Shown: piece by piece, positions 8,982 to 17,170 of the stretch
Layout: the number at the start of each line of letters is the position of its first letter
Position numbering within the stretch: the stretch's first letter is position 1
Assembly (NCBI GenBank): GCA_002867475.1
Contig: PKTL01000078.1
Location: 1 to 45,766 of the forward strand
DNA from: Candidatus Woesearchaeota archaeon
GTDB lineage: Archaea; Nanobdellota; Nanobdellia; Woesearchaeales; BM511
Reading direction: 5' to 3'
Length of the DNA stretch: 45,766 nucleotides
Notes under the pieces: generated by a model
Told to the model about the DNA's origin: nothing
The model's input: only the letters and a program-made list of their open reading frames with translations
Database searches by the model: none
Position numbers and translations under genes: made by a program

Positions 8982-9284
8982 TTACTTATTAGAAATTATA
9001 TCATCCACTATTTTCCCTAAACCTTCCTTGACATTATCAAAAGTTCGTTCGATCTCATACCCTGTTCTATAGACAAAAGAAGGCAATTCGCCAGATTTGT
9101 AAGAATCAAAAAGATAGGTTCCACCAAAACAAACAGAAGGTATAAGAGTTGCTACAGCAGCACATTTTAAAACTAGAGATTTCCAATTTGTTTCATATTT
9201 TTCAGGATTTTGTTGCCTATCAATCTCATATTTGAGCTTCTTGCTTAGAAGACTTTTTTCCTCAAATTTTCTAGGATTTACCAT
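8982..9284 (-). CDS. Small single-TM protein, unknown
   Basis: A 100-residue protein starting at MVNPRKFEEK; a longer reading with 21 more codons (to 9347) is possible but begins with an unlikely hydrophobic leader. Residues 1-35 are charged, about 36-59 form a TM helix (core VLKCAAVATLIPSVCFGG), and the rest is a short amphipathic tail. It is the first of the leftward genes after the divergent intergenic region. It repeats the basic-head/TM/outer-tail plan of its two larger neighbours on a small scale. No family is recognised. Confidence 0.6.
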   Translation of the reverse strand: MVNPRKFEEKSLLSKKLKYEIDRQQNPEKYETNWKSLVLKCAAVATLIPSVCFGGTYLFDSYKSGELPSFVYRTGYEIERTFDNVKEGLGKIVDDIISNK

Positions 9285-9404
9285 ATTTACATACCATTTA
9301 TGATTTGTAAGGAATGTTGTTTTTACTAATAAAATTAACTGATACATATTTATTCACGAGAATTGAGTCAAGTTGAGATTATTGAAAAATTATACTCTAC
9401 TTCA

Positions 9405-9481
9405 CTTTGTCAAAAAAAGACAAAGCTTCCGTCACACCAACTGCAATTGCTATGCAATTGCAGCAGTAGCAGGTGGTGACG
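9405..9481. promoter_or_regulatory. Two adjacent stem-loops in the divergent intergenic region
   Basis: The first is CTTTGTC-A7-GACAAAG (9405-9425), a perfect 7-bp stem. The second runs from 9430 to 9481: outer stem CGTCAC/GTGACG plus ACC/GGT with one bulge, and an inner perfect 9-bp stem TGCAATTGC-TAT-GCAATTGCA (9442-9462). It is GC-richer than the surroundings. It lies upstream of the aglB TATA box, so it is not part of the aglB leader. It could be an operator, a small RNA, or a remnant of a mobile element. Confidence 0.5.
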
Positions 9482-9514
9482 ATTATAATTTTATCAATTT
9501 GACTGTGCCATTCA

Positions 9515-9571
9515 CTAGAAAACTTTATAAAGAAATGTGAAAAAGTATTTCTAATACGTATTGCTGGGGGG
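9515..9571 (+). promoter_or_regulatory. aglB operon promoter and ribosome binding site
   Basis: TAGAAAA (9515-9521) followed by CTTTATAAA (9523-9531) fits BRE plus TATA; transcription should start near 9552. GGGGGG (9566-9571) sits 5 nt before the aglB start at 9577, giving a short leader with a G-rich Shine-Dalgarno site. Confidence 0.65.
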
Positions 9572-9576
9572 TAATT

Positions 9577-12417
9577 ATGAAAAAAAACATTAGAAAAAAT
9601 AAGAATTTTAAAGATAATAATGAAGAGATCGAGCTCGATCTTTCAAAAGTCAAAGATGGATACAAAAAAGTTGTAAATAACGATTATGTAAAAAAATATG
9701 CATACCTTATTCTACTCATAATCCCAATAATCCTTGCAGCCCATTTCAGGCTTTACCCTTCAGACCTCCCAATAACTGAAGACTGGGCTAGAAACTCTAT
9801 CGAATCAAGCATAAAGAGTAATATCGCTTCCCAAATAAACCAGCAATATCCAAACCTCCCTACATCTAATAAGAATAATATGATCAATGAGAACTATGCG
9901 ACATTTCTTGAAAGCAATAAAGCCGATATAGAAAGTGCAGTTGTTGAGAATGCAAAAATGTTTAGAGATCAGTTCAAAGATGAAGATGGCAACACATATC
10001 TTTTAGCAATCGACCCTTATTATTACTATAGGCAAGTTGAGAATATGATTGAGACAGGCCATGCATATGATGATATAATTGAAGGAGTTCCTACAGACAC
10101 TCACATGTATGCACCAATAGGTAAAAAAATGTCAAATAATTTGAAAGGTGCAAGCTTCCACGTTTGGCTAAGCACATTCTGGCACAAATTCCTTAATCTT
10201 TTTACAGATATCAGCGTTATGGGTTCATTTTTCTATATGCCTGTTATAATCTCAGCACTTAGTGTTATTCCAGCATTTTTTATTGCTAGACGTGCTGGTG
10301 GAAACCTCGCAGGTTTTTTTGCGGGAATGATTGTTGGACTTCACTCAGTTTTCTTAGGACGAACCCCTGCAGGATTCAGCGATACTGATGCGTATAATGT
10401 GCTTTTTCCTTTAATGATCTCTTGGCTTTTCATAGAAGCTTTCGAAAATAAAGATCTGAAGAAAAAATTGACTCTTGCAAGTCTTGCTGGACTTACAGCA
10501 GGAATATACAGCTTTGCATGGAGCGCGTGGTGGTATATCTTTGACATTATCTTAATCTCTATGATTGGATATGTTATATATTATGGAATACTACATAGAG
10601 ATGAATTAAAAAAAGGTTTCAAAAATTATATTTCACAAGAAAACGTAAAAAATCCTTTGATGATACTTGGTACTTTTTTTGTTTCCACATCTATAATGGC
10701 AACTATTTTTGGTAGAAATTTATTTTTTGTAGCAAAAGCCACATTAGCCCCTATAAATAGTCTTGCGATTCAAGATTCTGCAAAAGCAGACCTTTGGCCT
10801 AATGTTTTTACTACAGTTGCCGAACTTAATACTGCTAGCCTTAATAGTATCATAAATGGTCTTGGTGGAAAATTCATGTTCATAATAGCACTTATGGGAA
10901 TGATAATGACAATCAGCAGCACAAAAAACAAGAAAAATCTTGGATTTTTAGGTGGAAGCTTTGGTTGGTTACTACTTCTATTAAGCTTTAGTGCAAAGCT
11001 TTCAGTAACTCAATTCATTATTCTCCTTGGAATCCCTGTTGCATTAATACTTTCATATTACCTATTGTACAAGGAAACAAATATTGATATCAAGTACGCA
11101 GTATTCTTTACTATATGGTTCCTTGGTACAGTCTATACGACAACAAAGGGTATAAGGTTCCTACTGCTTATGGTTCCTGTTTTTGGAGTCGCTTATGGTA
11201 TTGCTATAGGAAAATTCTATAGATACATCATCGATTGGGTTGATGAAGAGCTTGATCTTAACAAAAAAATTGGATCGATCCTTATTGGAGGATTACTATT
11301 ACTATTATTAATTGCTCCTATAAAGGATGCTAATGCTACTGCTCTAAATGAAGTTCCTAGCATGAATGATGGATGGTTCCAAAGCCTTGATAAGATAAAT
11401 CAAGAAGCAGCACCTGACGCGATAATCAATTCTTGGTGGGATTTTGGTCACTGGTTCAAAGCTATAGGAGACAGAGCGGTCACTTTTGATGGTGCAAGCC
11501 AGAACACGCCGATGGCTCATTGGATTGGACGAAGCTTGCTTACTAGTAATGAAGAAGAATCTATAGGTATTCTTAACATGCTTGATTGCGGTTCAAATAA
11601 TGCTTTTGAAAAACTACAAGAATATGGTTTTTCAACTATTGAAAGCGTTGATATATTAAGAGAGATCACAAAATCTGATGAAGATGATGCAAAAGATATC
11701 TTTGAAGATAATGGATTATCTGGTTCACAAATTAATGAGATGATTGCACTTACTAAGTGTGATGCTCCTGAAAATTATTATATCACTAGTGAAGATATGA
11801 TCGGTAAAAGCGGTGTTTGGGCTCATTTTGGAAGCTGGGACTTTAGACGTGCTCTTATCTGGAACGAATACAGGAATCTCCCAAGATCCGAATTTGATTC
11901 AAAATTAAAAGAATTAGGTTTCAACGATACTGAAATAAGCGACATTTATTATGGTATCCAGCCACTTAGCGAAGGAAGAAGCGCTAATACTTGGATTGCT
12001 CCTTGGCCTAGTTATGCATCAGGATTATCATCATGTCAAGAAACTACTGAATTGATAGTTTGCCAGTCAGGACTTATTATAAATAAATCAGATAATATGA
12101 GTGCTTACATCCCTACTCAAGATGGAAACCTTCACCCTAAAAGATTCTCTTATGTAGATAATGAAACTTTTGTTATGGATGAATATGAAAAAGGTAAAGT
12201 TTTGACTGGAAGTGACGGCAGCTTTATTGGTGCAAGCCTAATCAAGCAAGGAAACAATTATTACAGCATCCTTATGCACTATGAACTTGTAGGAAGCACA
12301 TTCAATAAGCTTTTCTATTATGATGGTGCAGGCCTTGATCACTTCGAAAAATTCAGTGATGTAAGAGATGTCACGGGTGCTAGGATAATCGTTTGGAAAG
12401 TTAATTGGGAAAAATGA
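9577..12417 (+). CDS. aglB: Archaeal oligosaccharyltransferase AglB (STT3 family)
   Basis: Transfers a lipid-linked oligosaccharide to Asn of N-x-S/T sequons on the outer membrane face. It has 946 residues: a charged N-terminal tail, TM1 (about 40-57), a first external loop with DPYYYYR (146-152), a DTD motif (269-271), about 12 further TM helices, the TVAELN motif (412-418; counterpart of SVSE/TIxE) and a C-terminal globular domain with WWDFG (620-624). A DMIGK segment (740-744) resembles the DK/MI helix. All acidic residues expected for metal binding are visible. The first loop is longer than usual (about 80 extra residues before DPYYYYR). It leads an operon of ten overlapping or near-touching genes for glycan building, and is divergent from the envelope genes that include the sequon-packed repeat protein. 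Confidence 0.95.
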   Translation: MKKNIRKNKNFKDNNEEIELDLSKVKDGYKKVVNNDYVKKYAYLILLIIPIILAAHFRLYPSDLPITEDWARNSIESSIKSNIASQINQQYPNLPTSNKNNMINENYATFLESNKADIESAVVENAKMFRDQFKDEDGNTYLLAIDPYYYYRQVENMIETGHAYDDIIEGVPTDTHMYAPIGKKMSNNLKGASFHVWLSTFWHKFLNLFTDISVMGSFFYMPVIISALSVIPAFFIARRAGGNLAGFFAGMIVGLHSVFLGRTPAGFSDTDAYNVLFPLMISWLFIEAFENKDLKKKLTLASLAGLTAGIYSFAWSAWWYIFDIILISMIGYVIYYGILHRDELKKGFKNYISQENVKNPLMILGTFFVSTSIMATIFGRNLFFVAKATLAPINSLAIQDSAKADLWPNVFTTVAELNTASLNSIINGLGGKFMFIIALMGMIMTISSTKNKKNLGFLGGSFGWLLLLLSFSAKLSVTQFIILLGIPVALILSYYLLYKETNIDIKYAVFFTIWFLGTVYTTTKGIRFLLLMVPVFGVAYGIAIGKFYRYIIDWVDEELDLNKKIGSILIGGLLLLLLIAPIKDANATALNEVPSMNDGWFQSLDKINQEAAPDAIINSWWDFGHWFKAIGDRAVTFDGASQNTPMAHWIGRSLLTSNEEESIGILNMLDCGSNNAFEKLQEYGFSTIESVDILREITKSDEDDAKDIFEDNGLSGSQINEMIALTKCDAPENYYITSEDMIGKSGVWAHFGSWDFRRALIWNEYRNLPRSEFDSKLKELGFNDTEISDIYYGIQPLSEGRSANTWIAPWPSYASGLSSCQETTELIVCQSGLIINKSDNMSAYIPTQDGNLHPKRFSYVDNETFVMDEYEKGKVLTGSDGSFIGASLIKQGNNYYSILMHYELVGSTFNKLFYYDGAGLDHFEKFSDVRDVTGARIIVWKVNWEK

Positions 12418-12746
12418 GAAAGACTCGGATAAGAAGTATAGTTTTAGTTATACTTTTTACTCTTATCACTACTATTGCTCAAATCTTGATGAAAAAAGGT
12501 GCGGTTAGTGGAATATTCAATCTTTTCGTCTTTTTTGGTCTTGCTTTCTATGGCTTTGGCACTTTGATGTTTATAGTTGCATTAAAGGATGGAGAGCTTT
12601 CAATCCTTTACCCATTGATCAGTCTTAGCTTTGTCTGGGTTGCTCTTTCATCATATTTTCTTCTTGGTGAATCATTAGGGATCTCAAAAATATTAGGGAT
12701 ATTTTTAATAATTTTAGGTATTGGTCTTTTGGGGGTTAAAAGATGA
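12414..12746 (+). CDS. SMR/EamA-type small transporter, subunit 1
   Basis: A 110-residue protein with four TM helices and typical small-multidrug-resistance/EamA half-transporter signatures (AQILMKKGA in TM1; ILYPLISLSFVWVAL in TM3). I start it at the ATG overlapping the aglB stop as ATGA; an in-frame ATG 9 nt earlier is possible. It overlaps the next gene, a similar protein, by 4 nt, so the two are probably a heterodimer like ArnE/ArnF, the proposed flippase for lipid-linked aminoarabinose. Its place right after aglB suggests movement of a polyprenyl-linked sugar, but the substrate is inferred. Confidence 0.8.
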   Translation: MRKTRIRSIVLVILFTLITTIAQILMKKGAVSGIFNLFVFFGLAFYGFGTLMFIVALKDGELSILYPLISLSFVWVALSSYFLLGESLGISKILGIFLIILGIGLLGVKR

Positions 12747-13078
12747 AATTAATTATTCTTTCCTTGATGTTCATAGCTACTTGGCTTGGTGCTTTTGGAA
12801 GCCTTTACTTGAAAAAAGGAAGCGGTAAAGTCTCAAGAAATCTTCTTAGTTTCTTGAACATCAATCTTTTCATAGGGATCTTTTTGTATCTTTTATCAAC
12901 TGGTTTTTACATATACCTTCTTCAAAATACTGATCTGACAATACTTTATCCATTGACTAGCATGACCTATATCTGGGTTATGATACTCTCAAAATTCAAG
13001 CTTAGTGAAACTATCAATAAGAGCAAGATGATTAGTATTTGTTTGATAATCTTAGGAATTGTGGTGATTATGCAATGA
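12743..13078 (+). CDS. SMR/EamA-type small transporter, subunit 2
   Basis: A 111-residue protein with four TM helices, paralogous to the previous gene (GSLYLKKGSGK in TM1; LTILYPLTSMTYIWVMI in TM3). It overlaps the upstream gene and the downstream methyltransferase by 4 nt each (ATGA), so translation is probably coupled. The pair arrangement suggests an antiparallel heterodimer. Like its partner it is a candidate subunit of a glycolipid flippase for the AglB pathway; a drug-export role cannot be excluded but the operon position argues against it. Confidence 0.8.
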   Translation: MKLIILSLMFIATWLGAFGSLYLKKGSGKVSRNLLSFLNINLFIGIFLYLLSTGFYIYLLQNTDLTILYPLTSMTYIWVMILSKFKLSETINKSKMISICLIILGIVVIMQ

Positions 13079-13713
13079 GTCAAGAAAAAGAATGGGAAAG
13101 TATATGGAAGGAAAGAAGATCTCCTTTGAAAAAAATGGTTGATTTAGGTAGAGAAGTCTATAACCTATTCTTTAGAAGAATTCTAAAAAAATATCTGAAT
13201 AAGGACAGTGAAATGGTTGAGCTTGGGTGTGGAACCGCTACATTAGGATTGTCATTATGCCAGGATATAACAAGTTATACTGGAATTGATATATCAAAAA
13301 ATGCTCTTTTGATATCTAAAAATAATGCTAAAATGCAAGGCATAAGCAATGCTGAGTTTCTTATTGATGATTGTACAGATCTAAAGATAAAAAAGAAATT
13401 TGATGTTGTTTGGAGTCAAGGATTGATTGAGCATTTCGAAAAACCAATAGATATTGTAAAAGAACATTTGAAAGTTACAAAAAAGAATGGTTATTCAGTG
13501 ATAAGCGTACCGTATAAATTCTCTTACATGATAATCTGGTATTGGATTACCCGTCCAAGATTATTAAGAAGATTCTGGCCTTGGACTGAACAGATATTTT
13601 TCTCTGGAAAAGATCTGAAAAAAATTGGTATAGAAATTGGAAAACCTTTCAAGGTTAAACTTATTCAACCGTTTATTTTAGGTGTTATATTATTGGTGAT
13701 AAAAAATGAATAA
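13075..13713 (+). CDS. Class I SAM-dependent methyltransferase
   Basis: A 212-residue protein with the Rossmann methyltransferase motif VELGCGTATLGLSL (near residues 48-61), an acidic motif II (YTGIDISKNAL) and the WSQGLIEHF post-motif region typical of the Methyltransf_11/25 group. The start is set at the ATGA overlap with the SMR-type gene; an upstream in-frame ATG exists inside that gene but the overlap start fits the operon pattern. The C-terminal part is hydrophobic (Trp-rich) and may contact the membrane. Placement between a transporter pair and a GT-C enzyme suggests methylation of a lipid-linked glycan; the acceptor is unknown. Confidence 0.8.
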   Translation: MSQEKEWESIWKERRSPLKKMVDLGREVYNLFFRRILKKYLNKDSEMVELGCGTATLGLSLCQDITSYTGIDISKNALLISKNNAKMQGISNAEFLIDDCTDLKIKKKFDVVWSQGLIEHFEKPIDIVKEHLKVTKKNGYSVISVPYKFSYMIIWYWITRPRLLRRFWPWTEQIFFSGKDLKKIGIEIGKPFKVKLIQPFILGVILLVIKNE

Positions 13714-15493
13714 GGAAAAAATTATGAAAAAGATCAAAAATCTTGATTGGCAAGATAAGGCCTTTTTAGTTTCGCTAATTATTGTATTTATCATCCAAGT
13801 TTTTGTTCTTAGTGGCTTGCATCAATTACCAGGACCTATATATGGAGGGGATGTTTATTTTCACCAAGGGATAATCCATCACATGGATAATACTTTAGAA
13901 CCTTGGAAAGATCCTATTTTCAAAGAAGAATATGTTTTTTATCCTTCATTCATGCATTTCTTGGTTGCGTTATTATCTAAGATTACAGGTTTAAGCGTTT
14001 ATAGTACAACCATCTATTTTTCAGCGATCATGACGTTGACATCAATGAGTATAATGTATTTTCTTGGGAAAAGATTCATGTCGAAAACAACTGGATTGAT
14101 CCTTGCAATTCTTTATGGTGCAAGCTTTAGATTTACTCATGCAAGCGCATTTGCTTCTGCAGTTATGATACCTTTAACAGTATACTTCTATTATTTTTCA
14201 AAAAATAAAAAAGAATATATGATTGGAGGACTTCTGTATGCAATAGGTTCAGTCCAATCAATATTAATAGTTTTAGGAATTCCGATATTAGCATTAGTTA
14301 ACATCGCTAAAAGATTACTAATTGCAAAAAAGAAAAATAAGGAATGGAAAAAATTATTTACTGATCACGCATATTATTCTTTAGGTTTTATCATTGGACT
14401 TCCAATATTTTTAATATTTTATTGGGGGCCTGTTCTTTTCAAATATAAGCTGCACACTATTAATCCATGGCAAGAGTATACTGCTAGTGGTGTTCAAAGC
14501 TTGACTTTTGGAAAAATCATAAGTACTGTTTCAGGTATTTTTTTCAATTTTAGTTCAGGAATCAAGATCATATTTTCTCTTGTTGCGTTATTTGGAATAT
14601 ATTACACATTTACAAAAAAGAAATATTTTCCACTCATAGTTTTCTTTGCTGGATTTCTTGCGACAATCCATCCTATTATAACCATGCCTCTTTTTGGAAC
14701 AAGTTTTGGATGGTATAGGTTTCCAGTATATCTTGTTTTTTCATCTATAATATTTATCGCAGCAGGTTTCAACGCTATAATAAATATAAAAACTAAATAT
14801 ACTAATTATAAACCAATAGTTATTGCATTGATATCTTTGATACTTCTGATGAATATATTGGTTGGAATAAATGCTTTTAAGACCAATAAATGGACCCAGA
14901 TAGGTTTTACTGAAAGTCCTCAAGTTGATACGTTTCAAAAGGTTGGTGATTGGTTGAAAGAAAACGATCCTGATGCTGTTGTCCTGTCACTACATCCTGA
15001 AAGCTCTTTTGCATTGTTTGGAGTTTCCGGTATAAAACAGGTTACTAGTAGAAGAACCCATGCGAATCTTTTTGTTGATATCAATGAGAGGAATGCTGAC
15101 GCTGCTATCATGCTTTTCTCTAATAATACAGAGGTTGTTAAAGAACTCATAGAAAAATATGATGTTTCTTACATTTTTATTGAATCATATGGTATCCAAG
15201 CACAACAGCAATGTTTCAATTATAAGGATCAGATGGAACTAGAGGGTTATGGAGATCTAGGTATGAATTGTTATATTACTGATAATAATTATCTTGATTC
15301 TGTCAAGGAAGCGGGTCTTGATTATAGAAAAGTTCTGGCAAGGCTTGATCCTGCAGAAGCAGACGGTCCAAGAATAGAGCTTATAAGTATTATACCTTCT
15401 CAAAATCTTATCAATGGATATATTCAAAATAATAGTATTCAGATATTTAATGAAAATCAAGTAATATTATTGAGGTTGAATAATGAAAATTAA
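13706..15493 (+). CDS. GT-C fold-like polytopic membrane glycosyltransferase candidate
   Basis: A 595-residue integral membrane protein with roughly 10-11 TM helices followed by a soluble C-terminal domain (from about residue 405). The first external loop carries IYGGDVYFHQG (Asp49), the place where GT-C enzymes hold a catalytic acidic residue. The soluble part includes VGDWLKENDPDAVVLS, reminiscent of the post-membrane domain of AglB/PMT relatives. There is no WWDxG motif. It overlaps the methyltransferase by 8 nt and the next GT2 by 11 nt. I infer transfer of a sugar from a polyprenyl-phosphate donor on the outer face, with the flanking GT2 genes as likely makers of such donors. Confidence 0.65.
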   Translation: MNKEKIMKKIKNLDWQDKAFLVSLIIVFIIQVFVLSGLHQLPGPIYGGDVYFHQGIIHHMDNTLEPWKDPIFKEEYVFYPSFMHFLVALLSKITGLSVYSTTIYFSAIMTLTSMSIMYFLGKRFMSKTTGLILAILYGASFRFTHASAFASAVMIPLTVYFYYFSKNKKEYMIGGLLYAIGSVQSILIVLGIPILALVNIAKRLLIAKKKNKEWKKLFTDHAYYSLGFIIGLPIFLIFYWGPVLFKYKLHTINPWQEYTASGVQSLTFGKIISTVSGIFFNFSSGIKIIFSLVALFGIYYTFTKKKYFPLIVFFAGFLATIHPIITMPLFGTSFGWYRFPVYLVFSSIIFIAAGFNAIINIKTKYTNYKPIVIALISLILLMNILVGINAFKTNKWTQIGFTESPQVDTFQKVGDWLKENDPDAVVLSLHPESSFALFGVSGIKQVTSRRTHANLFVDINERNADAAIMLFSNNTEVVKELIEKYDVSYIFIESYGIQAQQQCFNYKDQMELEGYGDLGMNCYITDNNYLDSVKEAGLDYRKVLARLDPAEADGPRIELISIIPSQNLINGYIQNNSIQIFNENQVILLRLNNEN

Positions 15494-16205
15494 AAAGATT
15501 ACAATACTTATATGTGCATATAATGAAGAAAAGAACATTGTTATTCTTCATAAGAGGTTGGAAAAAACTCTTGAAAAGATAAGAGAGATTTCTTTTGATT
15601 GTATCTATATCATTGATGGAGATGATAAGACTTATACTAATCTTAAAAAACTGACTTCTGATGATAAGAATGTCAAGATTAATTATTCTAAAAGATTGAG
15701 AGGTTTTGGTAATGCTTTTAGAAAAGGATTTTCGCTTATTAAGGATTCTGATTATATAATAACAATGGATGCTGATCTTAATCACATGCCTGAAGAGATT
15801 CCCAATTTCATAAAAGAAGTTGAGAAAAAGAATTATGATATCATAATTGGGTCTCGAAAAGTTAAAGGAGCAAGTAGCGAGATATATCAGAAATGGAAGG
15901 TTTTCTTAAGCGATACAATAAACCAGATATTTAAGATAATATTTAGGATAGATATCTTAGATAAGACTTCAGGGTATAGGATGCTTAAAGCTTCAGTTGC
16001 TAAAGATATATCAAAGAAAACAAAGATGGATAGTTTTGAATTCTTGATGGAATTCTTGATAATTGCAAATAGGGAAAAACTTAAAGTAAAAGAGATACCC
16101 ATAACTTTCAAGAAAAGAATTCATGGAGAAAGTAAATTACATATAGTCAAAACTAGTATAGGATATCTAAAATTAATGATTAATAGTGTGGTGAGAAAAA
16201 AATGA
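15483..16205 (+). CDS. GT2 glycosyltransferase, dolichol-phosphate-sugar synthase-like
   Basis: A 240-residue GT-A fold protein: ILICAYNEEKNIVIL at the N-terminus, a metal-binding DxD in MDADLNHMPEEI, and a KTSGYRMLKA region typical of DPM1-like enzymes. It probably charges a polyprenyl phosphate with a sugar. One oddity: the usual VDDGSxDxT nucleotide-binding segment reads IIDGDDKTYTNL, so the Asp-Gly-Ser step is altered. GAGG about 8 nt upstream supports the start. It overlaps the GT-C-like gene, a natural user of a polyprenyl-phosphate sugar, and gmd. Confidence 0.8.
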   Translation: MKIKKITILICAYNEEKNIVILHKRLEKTLEKIREISFDCIYIIDGDDKTYTNLKKLTSDDKNVKINYSKRLRGFGNAFRKGFSLIKDSDYIITMDADLNHMPEEIPNFIKEVEKKNYDIIIGSRKVKGASSEIYQKWKVFLSDTINQIFKIIFRIDILDKTSGYRMLKASVAKDISKKTKMDSFEFLMEFLIIANREKLKVKEIPITFKKRIHGESKLHIVKTSIGYLKLMINSVVRKK

Positions 16206-17170
16206 GTAAGACAGCATTGATAACGGGAATAACAGGGCAAGATGGTTCATATCTTGCAGAATTGCTATTAGAGAAAGGATATAAAGTATATGGGATATTT
16301 AGAAGGCTTAGCACTCCAAATTATGATAGGATAAAACACATATTAGATAAGATTGAGCTTATCGAAGCAGATCTTGGTGATCAAGCATCATTAAATAATG
16401 CGGTGATTACTTCTAAACCTGATGAGATATATAACCTTGCTGCTCAAAGCTTTGTTGGTACTAGCTGGAAACAACCACTTCTTACTTCTGAAATAACTGG
16501 ACTTGGCACCACTAGACTTCTTGAAGCTATGAGACTTTTTGCTCCAAAGGCAAAATTCTATCAAGCTTCAACTTCTGAGATGTATGGAAATTCAAACAAT
16601 GATTTTCAAGATGAAGATACTAAATTTCACCCAACTTCACCATATGCGATTTCAAAACTTTATTCCCATTGGATGACTGTCAATTACAGAGAGAGTTATG
16701 GTTTGTTCACTTGCTGTGGAATTCTTTTCAATCATGAATCTGAAAGAAGAGGTATTGAGTTTGTAACAAAGAAGATCACAGATGGTGTTGCAAAGATAAA
16801 ACTTGGTCTTGCTGATGAGCTTATTCTTGGAAATCTTGATAGTAAAAGAGATTGGGGTTATGCTAAAGATTATGTTGAAGCAATGTGGTTAATGCTACAA
16901 CAGAATAAGCCTGAAGATTTTGTTATCAGTACTGGAGAAACCCATACGGTGGAAGAATTTGTTGTTGAAGCTTTCAAAGCTGCAGGTATTGATAATTGGA
17001 AAGATTATGTAAGACAAGATCCTAGATTCATGAGACCTTCAGAGCTTCATGTTTTGCAAGGTAAATCTGATAAGGCGAAAAAGATTCTTGGATGGGAGCC
17101 TAAAGTTAAGTTCAATGAACTTGTTAAATTGATGGTTGAGGATGATTTAAAAAGACTTTCAAAAAAATGA
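16202..17170 (+). CDS. gmd: GDP-mannose 4,6-dehydratase
   Basis: Converts GDP-D-mannose to GDP-4-keto-6-deoxy-D-mannose. The 322-residue protein has the NAD(P)-binding GITGQDGSYLAELL at the N-terminus, the active-site STSEMYG and SPYAISKLYSHW (Tyr-x-x-x-Lys), and the family-specific NHESERRGIEFV and KRDWGYAKDYVEAMWLMLQQ. Length is slightly short for the family (about 340-370). It is followed with a 4-nt overlap by an Rmd-like reductase, so the product is probably GDP-D-rhamnose. GDP-mannose could come from the nucleotidyltransferase and PMI-type cupin at the right end of the window. Confidence 0.92.
   Translation: MSKTALITGITGQDGSYLAELLLEKGYKVYGIFRRLSTPNYDRIKHILDKIELIEADLGDQASLNNAVITSKPDEIYNLAAQSFVGTSWKQPLLTSEITGLGTTRLLEAMRLFAPKAKFYQASTSEMYGNSNNDFQDEDTKFHPTSPYAISKLYSHWMTVNYRESYGLFTCCGILFNHESERRGIEFVTKKITDGVAKIKLGLADELILGNLDSKRDWGYAKDYVEAMWLMLQQNKPEDFVISTGETHTVEEFVVEAFKAAGIDNWKDYVRQDPRFMRPSELHVLQGKSDKAKKILGWEPKVKFNELVKLMVEDDLKRLSKK

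Noticed and set aside
16202-17170. UDP-GlcNAc or dTDP-glucose 4,6-dehydratase
   Set aside because: NHESERRG and KRDWGYAKDYV are specific to GDP-mannose 4,6-dehydratase, and an Rmd-type reductase follows.
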